Shown: positions 1 through 11,600 of the stretch, piece after piece | Layout: each line of letters begins with the position of its first letter | How positions within the stretch are numbered: position 1 is the stretch's first letter | Source: Tetradesmus obliquus | Lineage: Eukaryota; Chlorophyta; Chlorophyceae; Sphaeropleales; Scenedesmaceae | NCBI GenBank assembly: GCA_030272155.1 | Contig: CP126193.1 | Span: 1,798,001-1,862,000 of the forward strand | Direction of reading: 5' to 3' | DNA: 64,000 bases | Notes under the pieces: model-generated | Told to the model about the DNA's origin: nothing | The model's input: the letters and a program-made list of their open reading frames with translations, nothing else | Database searches by the model: none | Translations under genes and position numbers: made by a program

Positions 1-3000
1 CTAAACACAAGGTGGGCACCATAACAACACGTGCAACAGCAGGTAGCACCTCAGCTACGCTGCAGAGTAGGAGCAGCAGCAGAAGTTGTGGACTGAACAG
101 ACAACCGTGTTGTCCTACCGCATAACAGCTGCCTTCATGCACAGCAAGAGTACATGTTTCCTCCAGATACATGGGCTAGACATACTTGCCATCCCAAAGC
201 AATTTGTTGTGCTGGGCTGCGTCTGCTGTCGTGCACTTCCAGGTTGCCAGCAAGATCGTGTGCATGTCCTGGACCAGCGACGGCATGCTGCTGGCAATGG
301 GGCTGTATGATGGCAGCATCAGCGTGCGGGACAAGGCAGGCACTGAGAAGCACAAGTTCTCAGCAAGCAGCAGCCCTGTGTGGAGCATAGCATGGAGCCC
401 GCAGGTGAGCAGCAGTAGAGAGGCGCAGTGCTGCTTTCAAGCCAATCTCATGACAGCCCTGCATGTAACAGCACTCGTTGTACAGCAGCTGAAGCTTGGG
501 GCCCCTCCTGAGAAATGGCATGCGGACGCCATGTCATCCAGCTCAACGTCTTTGTTTAGCAGCAGCATGTTCACAATCCCGTCAGTTAGCAGCAGCCCGC
601 CGCAGCAGCACCCAGCAGCGTCGGCATCAGCCCTGCATGCTCATGCTGCACCTGCTGCACTCTGTTGTGCCTTGCAGGACCAGTCTGTCCTGGCAGCAGG
701 CTGCTTGGATGGGCAGCTGCGCTTCTTCAGCAGCACGGGGCAGCCCAAGCTCAAGGAGCGCAGCATGGAGGGCGACCCCCTCAGCCTGGCGTACTTCAAC
801 AGCGACTACCTGCTGGCAGCAGGCACAGACAAGTGAGCAGCAGCAGCAGCAGCAGCACAGCAGCTGCATGGCGTGCGGTGTGCATGCATGTGCTGCGGTG
901 AACAGTTGCAGGGAGCAGGAACACACACATCTCTGGCCTGGGGCAGGATGCATCTCTGTGTTAGACACTGCAGCAGCGTTTTTTGCTGTAGGAGGGCCCC
1001 CTTGTAGCAACAGCCTGTCGCGTATGGGTTCGGCTTGCAGGACAGTGCCACCAACACGGCTGACGCTATGGTTTGTCCAGCAGCACCACAGCTGGCTGTG
1101 CTCACCTGGTACCGATGTGTGTCTGCTGCGATGTGTGTGGCTGTTGCTGTTGCAGGTGTGTGCACCTGATGACGCGGGAGGGCATTTACCTCAGCAAGGT
1201 GGCCACTCGTGACAGCTGGGCATGGGTGGTGCAGCCGCGGCCCAAGGGCAACTTTGTAGCAGTGGGCTGTGAGGATGGCAGCATTGCCATGCTGCAGCTC
1301 ATGTTCTCCACAGTGCACGGCCTGTATGGGGACCGCTACGTGTACAGGGACCAGATGACGGATGTGATCATTCAGCACCTCATCACGGAGCAGAAAGTGC
1401 GCATCAAGTGCAGGTGGGTCAAGATTTTGCTCTCTTTGCAGGTGCAGGCGTTGTAGATAGCAACACACGCAGCAGTGCAGCCACAAACAGAGCGGCTGCA
1501 GCCATCGTGGCATCTGGCGGCAGTTGCAGCAACCGCTGGTAGCCTGGCCCCGTCGCCTGCACTTTTTACGCACACCTGTGCTGGCAGCTGCCGTCCTTAC
1601 GAGCAACTGCTGCACCGGCTGTAATTGCACGCTCTGCAGGGACTATGTGAAGAAAGTGGCGGTGTACAAGGACAGGGTGGCAGTGCAGCTGCCATCACGC
1701 GTGGTGCTGTACAAGCTGGACTCCAGCGCCGACGACATGGACATGCAGTACCGCAGCGCAGCCAAGATCAACCAGAAGCTGGAGTGCAACCTGCTGGTGG
1801 TCACCTCCAACCACATCCTGCTCTGCCAGGTGCGTTTTTGGGGCATTTGTCAGCAGGGCAGCAGGCACGAGAAAGTGCTCTGGCTGCTTTTGGTGTGTAT
1901 ATGGCGTGCCATCATTGTGCACGGGTCAGGAGCTCAGCTGCACGTCGTGTGTTGTTGTGTTAAATTGTTGCTGCGTCTGCACACGTGCTGCTGGCGCACT
2001 CAGTGGCATTGCCTGCTTTTCCTGCTGCAGGAGAAGCAGCTGCAGCTGTACAGCTTTGAGGGCGTGCTGGTGCGTGAGTGGATGATGGACGCTGTGGTGC
2101 GCTACATCAAAGTCGCTGGCGGGCCAGCAGGCAAGGAGGGGCTGCTGGTGGGGTTGAAGCACGGCGCTGTGCTCAAGATCTACGTGGACAATGCCTTCCC
2201 CATCCCGCTCATCAAGCACACATGCAGCATCAGGTGTGGTGGTGTCTCGGGCGGTGTGGCGTGCCCTTGGCGCGCGGTAGATTGGCATGGCAGCATTGCT
2301 GGTGGATCTTGGCTGCAGCAGATGTGCTGCGTGCAGCAGTCTGGGCAGCCAAGCCGCTTGCGTTTCACTGTATGTTCTGGCAGCACTCAGGTTATGCGCC
2401 TTTTGGCTGACCAGGCATGTGTCACTGCCGTAGGTGCTTGGACCTCAGCTGCAGCAGGCGCAAGCTCGCGCTGGTGGATGAGACAAACACTGTGGTGGTG
2501 TATGACCTACACACCAAGGTAAGCCGGACTTGCTTGTCGCATGCTGCTCACACAACTCCTAGCCAGCAGACGAATTCAATGTACGCAAGTCCTGTGATGC
2601 GGCTTGGTTGCCTGTGAGGTGTCCTGGCGGGGTGATGCAACAACCCAGTGCTGCTGTACCTATGCTGTGCGCTGCATGCATCAGGAGCTGCTGTTTGAGT
2701 CGAAGGGCGCCAACAGCGTGGCTTGGAACAGCCACTTTGAGGACATGCTGTGCTTCAGCGGCAATGGCCAGCTGGTCATCAAGACAGGGGACTTCCCGCT
2801 GCATGTGCAGAAGATGCAGGGCTTCGTGGTGGGCTTCAAGGTGAGCCGCTGTCATCAAGTTGTTGATCTTTTTGTTTTTCAAGGAAAAGAATATTGTTTA
2901 GACATTAATGTCTAAGGCTCACGCCTGTCAACCAGTTCACAGACAGACATTATATTTTGTACAAGGGAGCATTGCACTCTGTGATGCGACGTTGTCAAGC

Positions 3001-3713
3001 AGGCACACTGGGATGCAGCAGCTGGATTGCAGCTGTAAGCCTGCATTGCCATTGGCCTGCAGCAGAAGTACATGATGTGTCGGGTGACAGATTTGACGGG
3101 CAAATCTGCGTTGTAACTTGCACTGCCTCCGTTGATGGGGAGGCTGTCAGCATGCATGCATGCATGGGAATGCCGTGCTGCTGGCACACTAGCAAGGCAG
3201 AGCAAATAACCCAGTACGTTACGGCTGTTTGCTCACTGCTGCTTGCTGTCTCTTGCTGCAGGGCTGCAAGGTGTTCTGCCTGCAGTACGTCAACGTCGCC
3301 ACCATCGATGTGCCACAAAGCAGCAGCATGGCCAACTACCTGGAGCAGGGTGATGTTGACTCGGCATACAAGGTGGCATGCCTGGGCGTCACGGAGGCTG
3401 ACTGGCGCACGCTGGCACTGGCAGCACTTCAGGTACTGCCTTGCACGCCACCAAATGTGCATCGCAGCACAGCATCATGTGCACGCCGGGAGTGCAACAC
3501 ATTGACAACATGCTGCGCTTGATGGGCTAGGACCTTCTGTGCGTGCTACGCCAGCTGCTGAATGTATATCCTGCTTGCTGTGGAAAGGACAGCTATTCAG
3601 CTGGTGCTGTATCAACCCAAGATGCTGCCACACAGCTAAGAGACTCAACTTCAAGCAGTTGCAATCACAGTCAATAATATGTTGTACCTGTGGCACTCTC
3701 ACAACATGCATGT

Positions 3714-3745
<32 letters not shown>

Positions 3746-6700
3746 GCTGCTGCTGCAGGTGCTGGAGCTAGAGGTGGCACGTGCAGCATTCATCAGGCTG
3801 CACGACGTGCGTGCAGTGGAGCTGGTGAACCGCACAGCCAGCGGCCTGGCCGCAGGCACGCCCAAGGGCCTGCTGCTTGCGGAGATTGCCGCCTGGCAGG
3901 GCCAGTTCAATGAGGCTGCCAAGCTGTTTGTTTCTGAGGGGCAGCTGGAAAAGGTGCGCGCATGCGCCTGCATTGTTTTTTGTTAACCACTACAGCATAT
4001 CTGAGCAGGTCAATGTCCATGTTCCCTGGCATGCATGTCTGCCGCTTGCGTTCCCACACCATAAGCACACACATCATCGTGTTACACCAGCATACCTTAG
4101 TACATGTGTTACTGCTGCTGCAGGCTCTGGAGATGTTCACCAGCATGCGCATGTTTGACGAGGCGAAACAGTGGGCAGAGAAGGCCGCGCGCAGTGGCGG
4201 GGTGGGCAAAGGCAGCGCTGGGCCAGGCGGTGCCGGCGGCGCTGCAGCAGTGGCAGAGCTGATAGGCCGCCAGGCGGAGTGGAGCGAAGAGACAGCCAAC
4301 TACGAGGCAGCAGTGGAAATGTACATAAAGGTTGGTGGCCATGGCTGGTTATGTGATGCACGCGCAGGCTGTTGATAGCAGGTTTCCTCGCCGAATTAAA
4401 CGCGGCACAGCAGTATGCTTAGAGGACAACTCTCAGACAGCTGACAGCCTGAGGTCTGTCCTGCGGCAGACCGTAATCATTGCTCCTTACCGTTCGTTTC
4501 ACCTTCTCCAGCGGTAGTGCTGGCAACAACCACCCGACGTGTGCTGCTTGCTTTTAAAACACACTTACTGCTTGCTCCAGGCAAAGAAATACGAGCGCGC
4601 CATCGCACTGCTGGTGAAGCATGGCTGGTGGGAGCGGCTGCTGGCGCTGATGCGCTCGCTGGACAAGGCCGCTGATGTGAAGCACATCACAGCAGCAGTG
4701 GCTGCCTTCAGGCGCGCAGGTGCGCTGTCTCTTCACAAACTATCACCACCCGTACCAAAAATGACAGTGAGTTCTGTCATATGTGTGCTAGCAGCCTGTG
4801 CCTGCATGTTGACCTCCTGTTCATGAGTTGACTGCTGCTGCTGCCTCCGCCTGCTGCTGCTGCTGCTGTCGCCAGGCAAGTCTGATGCGGCCAAGGAGGG
4901 CCTGCTGAAGCTGGAGGACATCCCCGGGCTGCTGGCGCTGCATGTGGAGGAGCTGCGCTGGGATGACGCCTTCCTGCTGCTTGCAGGACACAGCCAGCTC
5001 AAGGACCAGGTGTACGGGCCATACGCCAAGTGGCTGCTGTCCCAAGACAGGTGAGCAGCAGGCGCAGTACGCCCCCGGATGCTGGATTCAAGCAGGAGGC
5101 CTAGGGCTGTCTGACGGGTGATGTGCTGCTGGACTGATACAGCACTGCACACTGCCTTAGCCGTGCTGCATCCTGCTGCATATGACAGCAACGTGCATGC
5201 CAAGGAGAGCGTGCCTTGCCTGCCTGTGTGGATGTTTGCATATGCGCAGGTTTGCCGACGCATGTGCAGCCTACTGCCAGGGCGGCCGCAGAGAGCAGGG
5301 CTTGGCAATCCTGCAGCAGCTCGCAGACAATGCTGTTGCTGAGCGCCGCTACGAGGACGCTGCGCATGGCTACTACAAGCTGGCCATGGAGGCAATGCAG
5401 GTGGGGTGGCAGCTGTGCCAAGGGTATGCATGTGAAACCTGCTGGCTGCGCAACAGCTGCACTGGCTGCATTGTACAGGTCAACTGCAGCAGAGTGACCA
5501 TGTGTGGACCCAGTATTGTGTGGCGGCACATGTATGGCAGCGCACTCTGCTGTGTGTTCCCTGTCAAGGGAGCAAAGCGCATGAAGCTAATCAACACAAT
5601 GTTTGTCATGGACTTGTTGTAGATGTACGCGTGCATATGTGCGCAGTGGTTCATGGAGAAAACTGTACTGCATGTTGTGTGCTGCACCTGCAGGGCATCA
5701 ACCCTCCCGCTGCAATGACGGATGCTGACCAGCAAGCGCTGCAGGCGTTCAGCAGCCACTACGAAACCGCTGAGCTGTACCATGCCTTCAGCATAATCCA
5801 CACAGCAGCACACCAGCCCTTCAAGACTGTTGATGATGCCACGCTGTTCAATGCAGCTAGGTGAGCATGCGACCAGGAACTCTGCAAAACTGCACATGGC
5901 TACAGCGTGTTTGGCACACGGCAAAGGCATCTGGCAGCCACACCTGCAGAGCATGTAGAAGGGACATAAGCACAGCGTAACCCTACAGCAGAAAGTTAAC
6001 ACTGTCAAACACTGTTAAATGGCCAGCCAGGCTAGTGGCGTGCATTCGCAGTACAATCCAGATTGTGGACACAGCTGTCAACATGGAAACCAGGGCCCAG
6101 CAACAGATAAGCTTAAACATGAACCTGTGCTCACATCTTTGACAGTTTACTAGCACTTCATTGAGCAAGTCAACAAGTAACGCTGCTGATATGGCCCAGT
6201 CAATACTGCCGCTTCTGATTAGCAAATTCTGCTGTGCATGAATCGGCGCAGGTTCCTGCTGATGCGCGTGCAAGGGCGGGAAGTGCCCAAGGGCATCGCC
6301 CTCTCGCAGGCACTGCTGGCGCTGGCCACCCAGGCGCGGGCACAAGGCGCTTACAAACTGGCACGCTACGCGTACAGCAAACTGCAGGTGCGGCTGCCAG
6401 CAGTGGTGTCTGACTAGATAGCGAGGCCAAACTCCACAAAAGCGATGTTGCGCATCGTGCTGCCGCAAAGCTGCGCTATCTGCAATCTGGATAGTTGTAA
6501 TGAGCTGCCTGTAACTCGGCAGGGTCTCGCCTGTCATTCATTGACACTGTGTTGTGTGGCGTTCCCTTCTGCTGCAGGCGCTGGCGCTGCCGCCGGCTGT
6601 TGTGGCTGAGGTTGATATGGCCAGCCTCATGCTGCGCGCACAGCCCTTCACGGATGCAGATGCGCTACTGCCCATCTGCTACAGGTGCCAGGCCACAAAC

Positions 6701-8169
6701 GCACTGCTGAACACGCAGGTGAGCTGGGCTGCACATGGTTTTGCAGGATCTGCTTCAGTTATATGTAATAGCATGCACAGTTACTCAAGCCACTGTGGGA
6801 CTTGCAGCAGTCCGTGGAACACTTTTGCGCATGTGATGCCAGCGCTGGTGCATGTCCTGCTGTCCATGCAGCAAACATGTATCACTGTGTATGACGTGCC
6901 TGTCACCTTGTCCGGGACTCCTTTGCTGCATGTCTGCCCAGTTGGAGCGCAACAGGTGCCTGAGAAGCTCTGTGCTGTGCAAACGTGCCTGCAGGGCGAC
7001 TTCTGCACCAACTGCGGGGCTCCCTTCCTGCGCAGCTTCATCACCTTTGAGGTGCTGCCTCTAGTGGAGTTTGAGCTGGAGCCAGGCATCAGCGATGCAG
7101 AGGCAGCAGCACTGCTTGGCGAGGATGTGCTGGGCTCCGCAACAGCAGCAGCAGGTGGCAGGGGCGTGGAGATGGTGGTGGGCAGCGGCAGTGCAGCAGC
7201 AGCAGCAGCAGTGGCTGGCGGGGCCGGCGGCGGCGCAAATGTGCTGCGGTTGGATGATGAAGATGAGGGTGCTGGTGGAGGAGGGTTTGGGGCGCTAGGG
7301 CTTGGCAGGAGCGGCGCGCTGGAGGACTCGTTTGCAGCACAGGTGAGGCCAGGCGCACGGCTGCAATGCAACAATAAGGTTGAATTGGACACAAACGCGG
7401 ACAGCTGCTGCTACATGGATATGTGCATGAATTGGGTGCTGCAGAAAGGAAGACGCAGTGAATCGCGCTTGCAGGATGTCGTCGTTATGACAGCTGCGCA
7501 TACCCATGTATGCATGCCCGTCACGTGCTGCAGGCTGCTGTGCCGCACACGCCCATCAGGCTGGGCCGAGCAGCGCTGCGCAAGCTGCGGCCCAGCGAGG
7601 TGCTGCAGCGGCGCTGGCCCAACCCTGCGCTGCCGCAGCAGTGGTTCAGGCTGCTGGACGATGAGCAGCCTGTGCTGGTGGGGCCGTGCGGGCACTTCTT
7701 TGAGGCAGAGGAGTACGAGATGGTGAGGCGAGATGGGCGCTGCTGCATCAAGTGGCTTGCAGGCATACATGGTTCTGCCTGTAGTGCTGGCTGCATCGCA
7801 TATCAGGGGGACGCTGCATGCTGCATGCTATTGCAACCGTACCAGCTTGCATGTCAGCATGTGTTGGCAGCACGCGGAGGTGCTGTTGTGCATCGTGCAG
7901 CCTGCTGATGCATTGAACTTCAATGCAGGCTGAGCCGAGCAGACAACCAACAAATGAACCAAATTCTTGCGGCGTGGCTGTGATTGCAGGCAGTGTTGGA
8001 GCATGGCAGGGCGCCCTTCTCACGAGAGCCTATGGCCAAGGACATGTCAGCTACTGCAGTCAGCATGTCGGCTGACTTTGGCAGCAGTGCGTGGAAGGCG
8101 CAGGCAGCAGTTGAGGGCACAGGGGCAGCCGCAGCTGCTGGACAGCAGCAAAGATGGCCAGGATTGTGA
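1..8169 (+). CDS. IFT122: Intraflagellar transport protein 122 (IFT-A), 3' part, 19 exons in window
   Basis: IFT122 is a core subunit of IFT-A, the complex that drives retrograde transport and membrane-protein entry in cilia. Exons seen: 243-404, 678-832, 1156-1413, 1640-1829, 2031-2233, 2434-2518, 2685-2840, 3262-3432, 3759-3953, 4124-4330, 4581-4719, 4876-5050, 5250-5400, 5694-5860, 6252-6387, 6578-6718, 6995-7342, 7534-7722, 7990-8169 (stop TGA). They add to 1136 codons in one frame. The order matches the animal protein: WD40 blades, the [16 protein letters not shown] and [13 protein letters not shown] blocks, GFVVGFK, then TPR-like helices ([13 protein letters not shown]), then the zinc ribbon CYRC/CTNC. 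About 150 N-terminal residues (first WD repeats) must lie left of base 1; bases 1-242 read as intron. Ala/Gly-rich insert in exon 6995-7342. The C-terminal CPxC pair of animal IFT122 is absent: the tail reads [11 protein letters not shown]. Identity is near certain; individual borders are hand-called. Confidence 0.96.
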
Positions 8170-8606
8170 CTCATGCAGTGCAGCAGGCGCTGCTAGTCAG
8201 GTTGCGCGGTGTGGCAGGTGTAACCTGGGCTTGACAGCTGCAAGTCAGACTGTCAGACTGACACCGAGCGTTGACCATGCGCTGCTGGCGAATCTATGGT
8301 GTAGGACTGCACTTAAAACATAATTTACTCATAAAAAATCCAATCGCGATGTACAAGCTGCAGACCCACCACAGCGACCCTTCGCAAAAGTGGGAGGGAC
8401 CAACGGGTGTTACGCGTCTGTCTGGCTTCGCACAGCTGCGGCGCGCGCCATATAGCCTTGTACACGGTACACCTTGCCTCACACCAGTCTGCTGCGACCA
8501 TCCGATCCTCGCAAAGCTATAGCAATTGTGATCTCTGTGCCTTTGCTCTCTGGCAATCCTTCCACCAGTCGCCTATCAGCGCTAAGCGTGCATACCAGAG
8601 TCCACG
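8170..8606 (+). promoter_or_regulatory. IFT122 3' end and METE promoter/5' UTR
   Basis: Only 437 bp separate the IFT122 stop from the METE start codon, and both genes run the same way, so the METE promoter must fit here or overlap the IFT122 3' UTR. A TATA-like CATATAG sits near 8449-8455, about 155 bp before the ATG. No other motif is recognised. Confidence 0.35.
8219..8223 (+). terminator. TGTAA poly(A) signal of IFT122
   Basis: TGTAA, the usual chlorophyte polyadenylation signal, lies 50 nt after the IFT122 stop codon. Confidence 0.55.
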
Positions 8607-11600
8607 ATGGCCCAGATCAGCACCGGCACGTTTGGTGAGTTTGCTGTCAGCAGCTGCAGCGAGTTCGAAGGCGTGCGTGGTTGGTGGCACTTCCTATCCA
8701 AGCGTTTGCCTGCCACGCTCCAGCGCCCTTCGCATTGATCGCTATCAGCAGCCATATATCCATATTGCACCAGCGCAAACGCACGCGTGCTTTAGCCAGC
8801 GCGTCTGTGCTCCAGGGCACCTTTGAACAGCAGCACGAAAGCATCTTGGTGCCTCAGCGCCTTGTGCACCAGATACCGCTTAACGGGCCTCCCTGTATCA
8901 TTGCTCACCCACATCAGCAGCCAGCCAGCAGCAGCAGCTACACAGGCGTCCTCCCCAAATCAACAACTAACCCTCTCCCGCCTTGCTGTGCTGCCTTGCT
9001 GTCCTGCACCACTCCCCTACCCCCCACCCCTTCCCTCCTCCCTTCCTATCCCCAGGCTTCCCTCGCATCGGCCCCAAGCGCGAGATCAAGGCTGCCCTGG
9101 AAGCCTATTGGTCCGGCAAGCTCTCCCAGCCCGAACTCCTCTCCATCTCCGCTGAAGTCCAAGCTGCAGACTGGCAGCTGCAAGCATCTGCAGGCATCAC
9201 CCGCATCGGCATTGATGGCACGCTGTATGACCAGGTGCTGGACACCACGCTGGCCCTGGGGCTGGCCCCTGTGAGGTTTGCCAACTTCAGCGGCCTGGAG
9301 CTGTATTTTGCCATGGCACGAGGAGCCAGCGGCGTGGGCGCGCTCGACATGTCCAAGTTCTTTGACACCAACTACCACTATCTGGTGAGTGCGTGGTGTA
9401 CCTTCTTGGTTGGTGATGAAGTGTGCTAGAATGGCTGTGCTGGCTGGATGTGGACATGTGTGGCACTGGAGGGGATGCAGGGAGTGGCATGTGTGCACTG
9501 CAGCGCCAGCTGTGTTGTCAGCTGGATGTGCTGCAACCTTGTCTGTAGCAGTGCGCGCGGTGTGAGCAGCCGCCACCTACCCCTGTTTTCATGGCCATGT
9601 AGCTCACAAACACCTGCTCTGCCCTGCCACCCCTTGCCCACCTCTCCTCATCCTCCAACCACTCCCTTCTCTCCTCTCCCCCAGGTGCCAGAGCTCGAGG
9701 GCGACTTCTCCTGCAAGTCCCCCAACTTCACACCCCTGCTGGAGAAGGTCACTCGCGCCCAAGCCCTCCTGGGCAAGTCCCGCGCCATCCCCATGCTCAT
9801 CGGCCCTGTCACCTTCGTGCTGCTCTCCAAGCGTGACCTGGCGCTCCCCGAGGCAGTGTCCCGCCTGCTGCCCGCCTACGGCCAGCTGCTGCGGCAGCTG
9901 CAGCAGCTGGGCTGCCCCGAGGTGCAGCTGCACGAGCCGAGCCTGGCTACTGATGCTGGCGCTGCTGCACGTGAGGTGTATGAGTCAACCTACGCCCAGC
10001 TGGCGGCTGTGGGCTGCCCGATTGACCTGGTTACCTACTATGACGACCTGGGCGAGGCCTACCCCTGGGCTGTCAACCTGCCTGTTGCTGCTGTCAGCCT
10101 GGACTTCTGCGGGGTGCCTGGCAGTGCTGCAGGCAACGCAACGCTGGACCTGATCCGCGCACACGGCTTTCCTGCAAGCAAGCGCCTGGGCGCCGGCCTC
10201 ATCGACGGCCGCTCTGTGTGGGCCGATGACCTGGCGGCGGCGGCTGCCGTGCTGGGCGAGCTGTCCACAGCTCACGGCATCACCAGCATCTCCATGCAGC
10301 CCAGCACAACGCTGCAGCACCTGCCCTACTCCACTGCTGGCGAGGCGGGGCACCTGCCTGCAGAGCTGCTGCCGAAGCTGGCCTTTGCAGTGCAGAAGCT
10401 GCAGGCGCTTGCTGACCTGGCAACACCCGGCAAGGTGCAGCCGGCTGGCCCAGAGGCTGCGCGTGTGTGGGGGCAGCCTCCTGATGGCGCTGCTGCTGCC
10501 AAGGCCGGTAGCTTGCCTGGCGTGGATGCCGCACTGCTGGCCAGGAGCGAGAGCTATGAAGTGAGGAGGCCTAAGCAGCCAGAGTTCCATGCCTTCCCTA
10601 CAAGCACCATTGGCTCCTTCCCCCAGACTGCAGAGGTGAGTGGAATGTGCTGTGTTGTGTGTGGTGTGCAGCGCTTTGGTGGGGTGGGGAAGGGTGGGGA
10701 GGGGAGCAGGGTGGGCATGTTAGCAGTGTGTTTGTGACTGGTGGGTGATTGTGTTGTGGTCTGATGTTTCGCATCAGTGCACCACCTGTGTGCCTGGGCC
10801 GCGCTCTGAGCAGGACATTCCACGTCCAGCCCGCACCAGCCATTCGGTTGGCGCCGCTTGCGTTGCTTGGCATGCCTCAGCGCTGCCTCGTCCCTCCACT
10901 GCCACTGCGAAAGGTTAGGTCATGTGGTATGACACCCTGCCAGCAGGGAGCTACCAGGTTCGACTCCTGGAGCCTTTCAACAGTGTGTGCGCCCGCGCCC
11001 GGTGCTGCAGCTGCAGCGCCGGCCGGCCAGTGTCGGTGTGGGATAAGAAGCAACCAGCGGGTGTGTGGGTGCTCAGCAGGCGTGAACAACCCGGGTACCT
11101 GGTGTGTGTGCTATGTGTGACCAAGGACATCTGTTGTCTTGGTGTTGCGCTGTGCAGTATGTATGTTGTGATGTGCAATCTTGAGTGCGTCCTGATGTGC
11201 GGTGTTATCTTTTTTTTCTATGTATGCTGCAGCACATAGTGCAAACAATGCAGGGTTCCTTCTATAAAATCACCCTGAGCAACATGCTCAGTAACATAAA
11301 CTTTGCCACAGCACTTGGCCTTGAGAAGATAACAGTGTTGCAGAGCCAACTGGAGAGGTAGATAACACGTCAAGCCACAGCAACATGCTGCTACATAACC
11401 TGAGATGTTACCACAATTTTACACTTTCCCGTAGCGCTACAGAAAATGTCAACAAGCTAGCAGGGCAGCTAGAACATGATACACATGCCAATGTCTTGAC
11501 ATATTGTAGCTGGGTTGTCATGGCTCCCAACGCAATATACATTATCAGCAGCTGCCAGCTGTGGATTGGGAGCAGAACAAGTACAGCGGGCAGGACACAA

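Noticed and set aside
10910-10977. Functional tRNA gene
   Set aside because: Anticodon arm has a four-base loop, and the fold recurs inside a larger repeat; better read as a SINE head.
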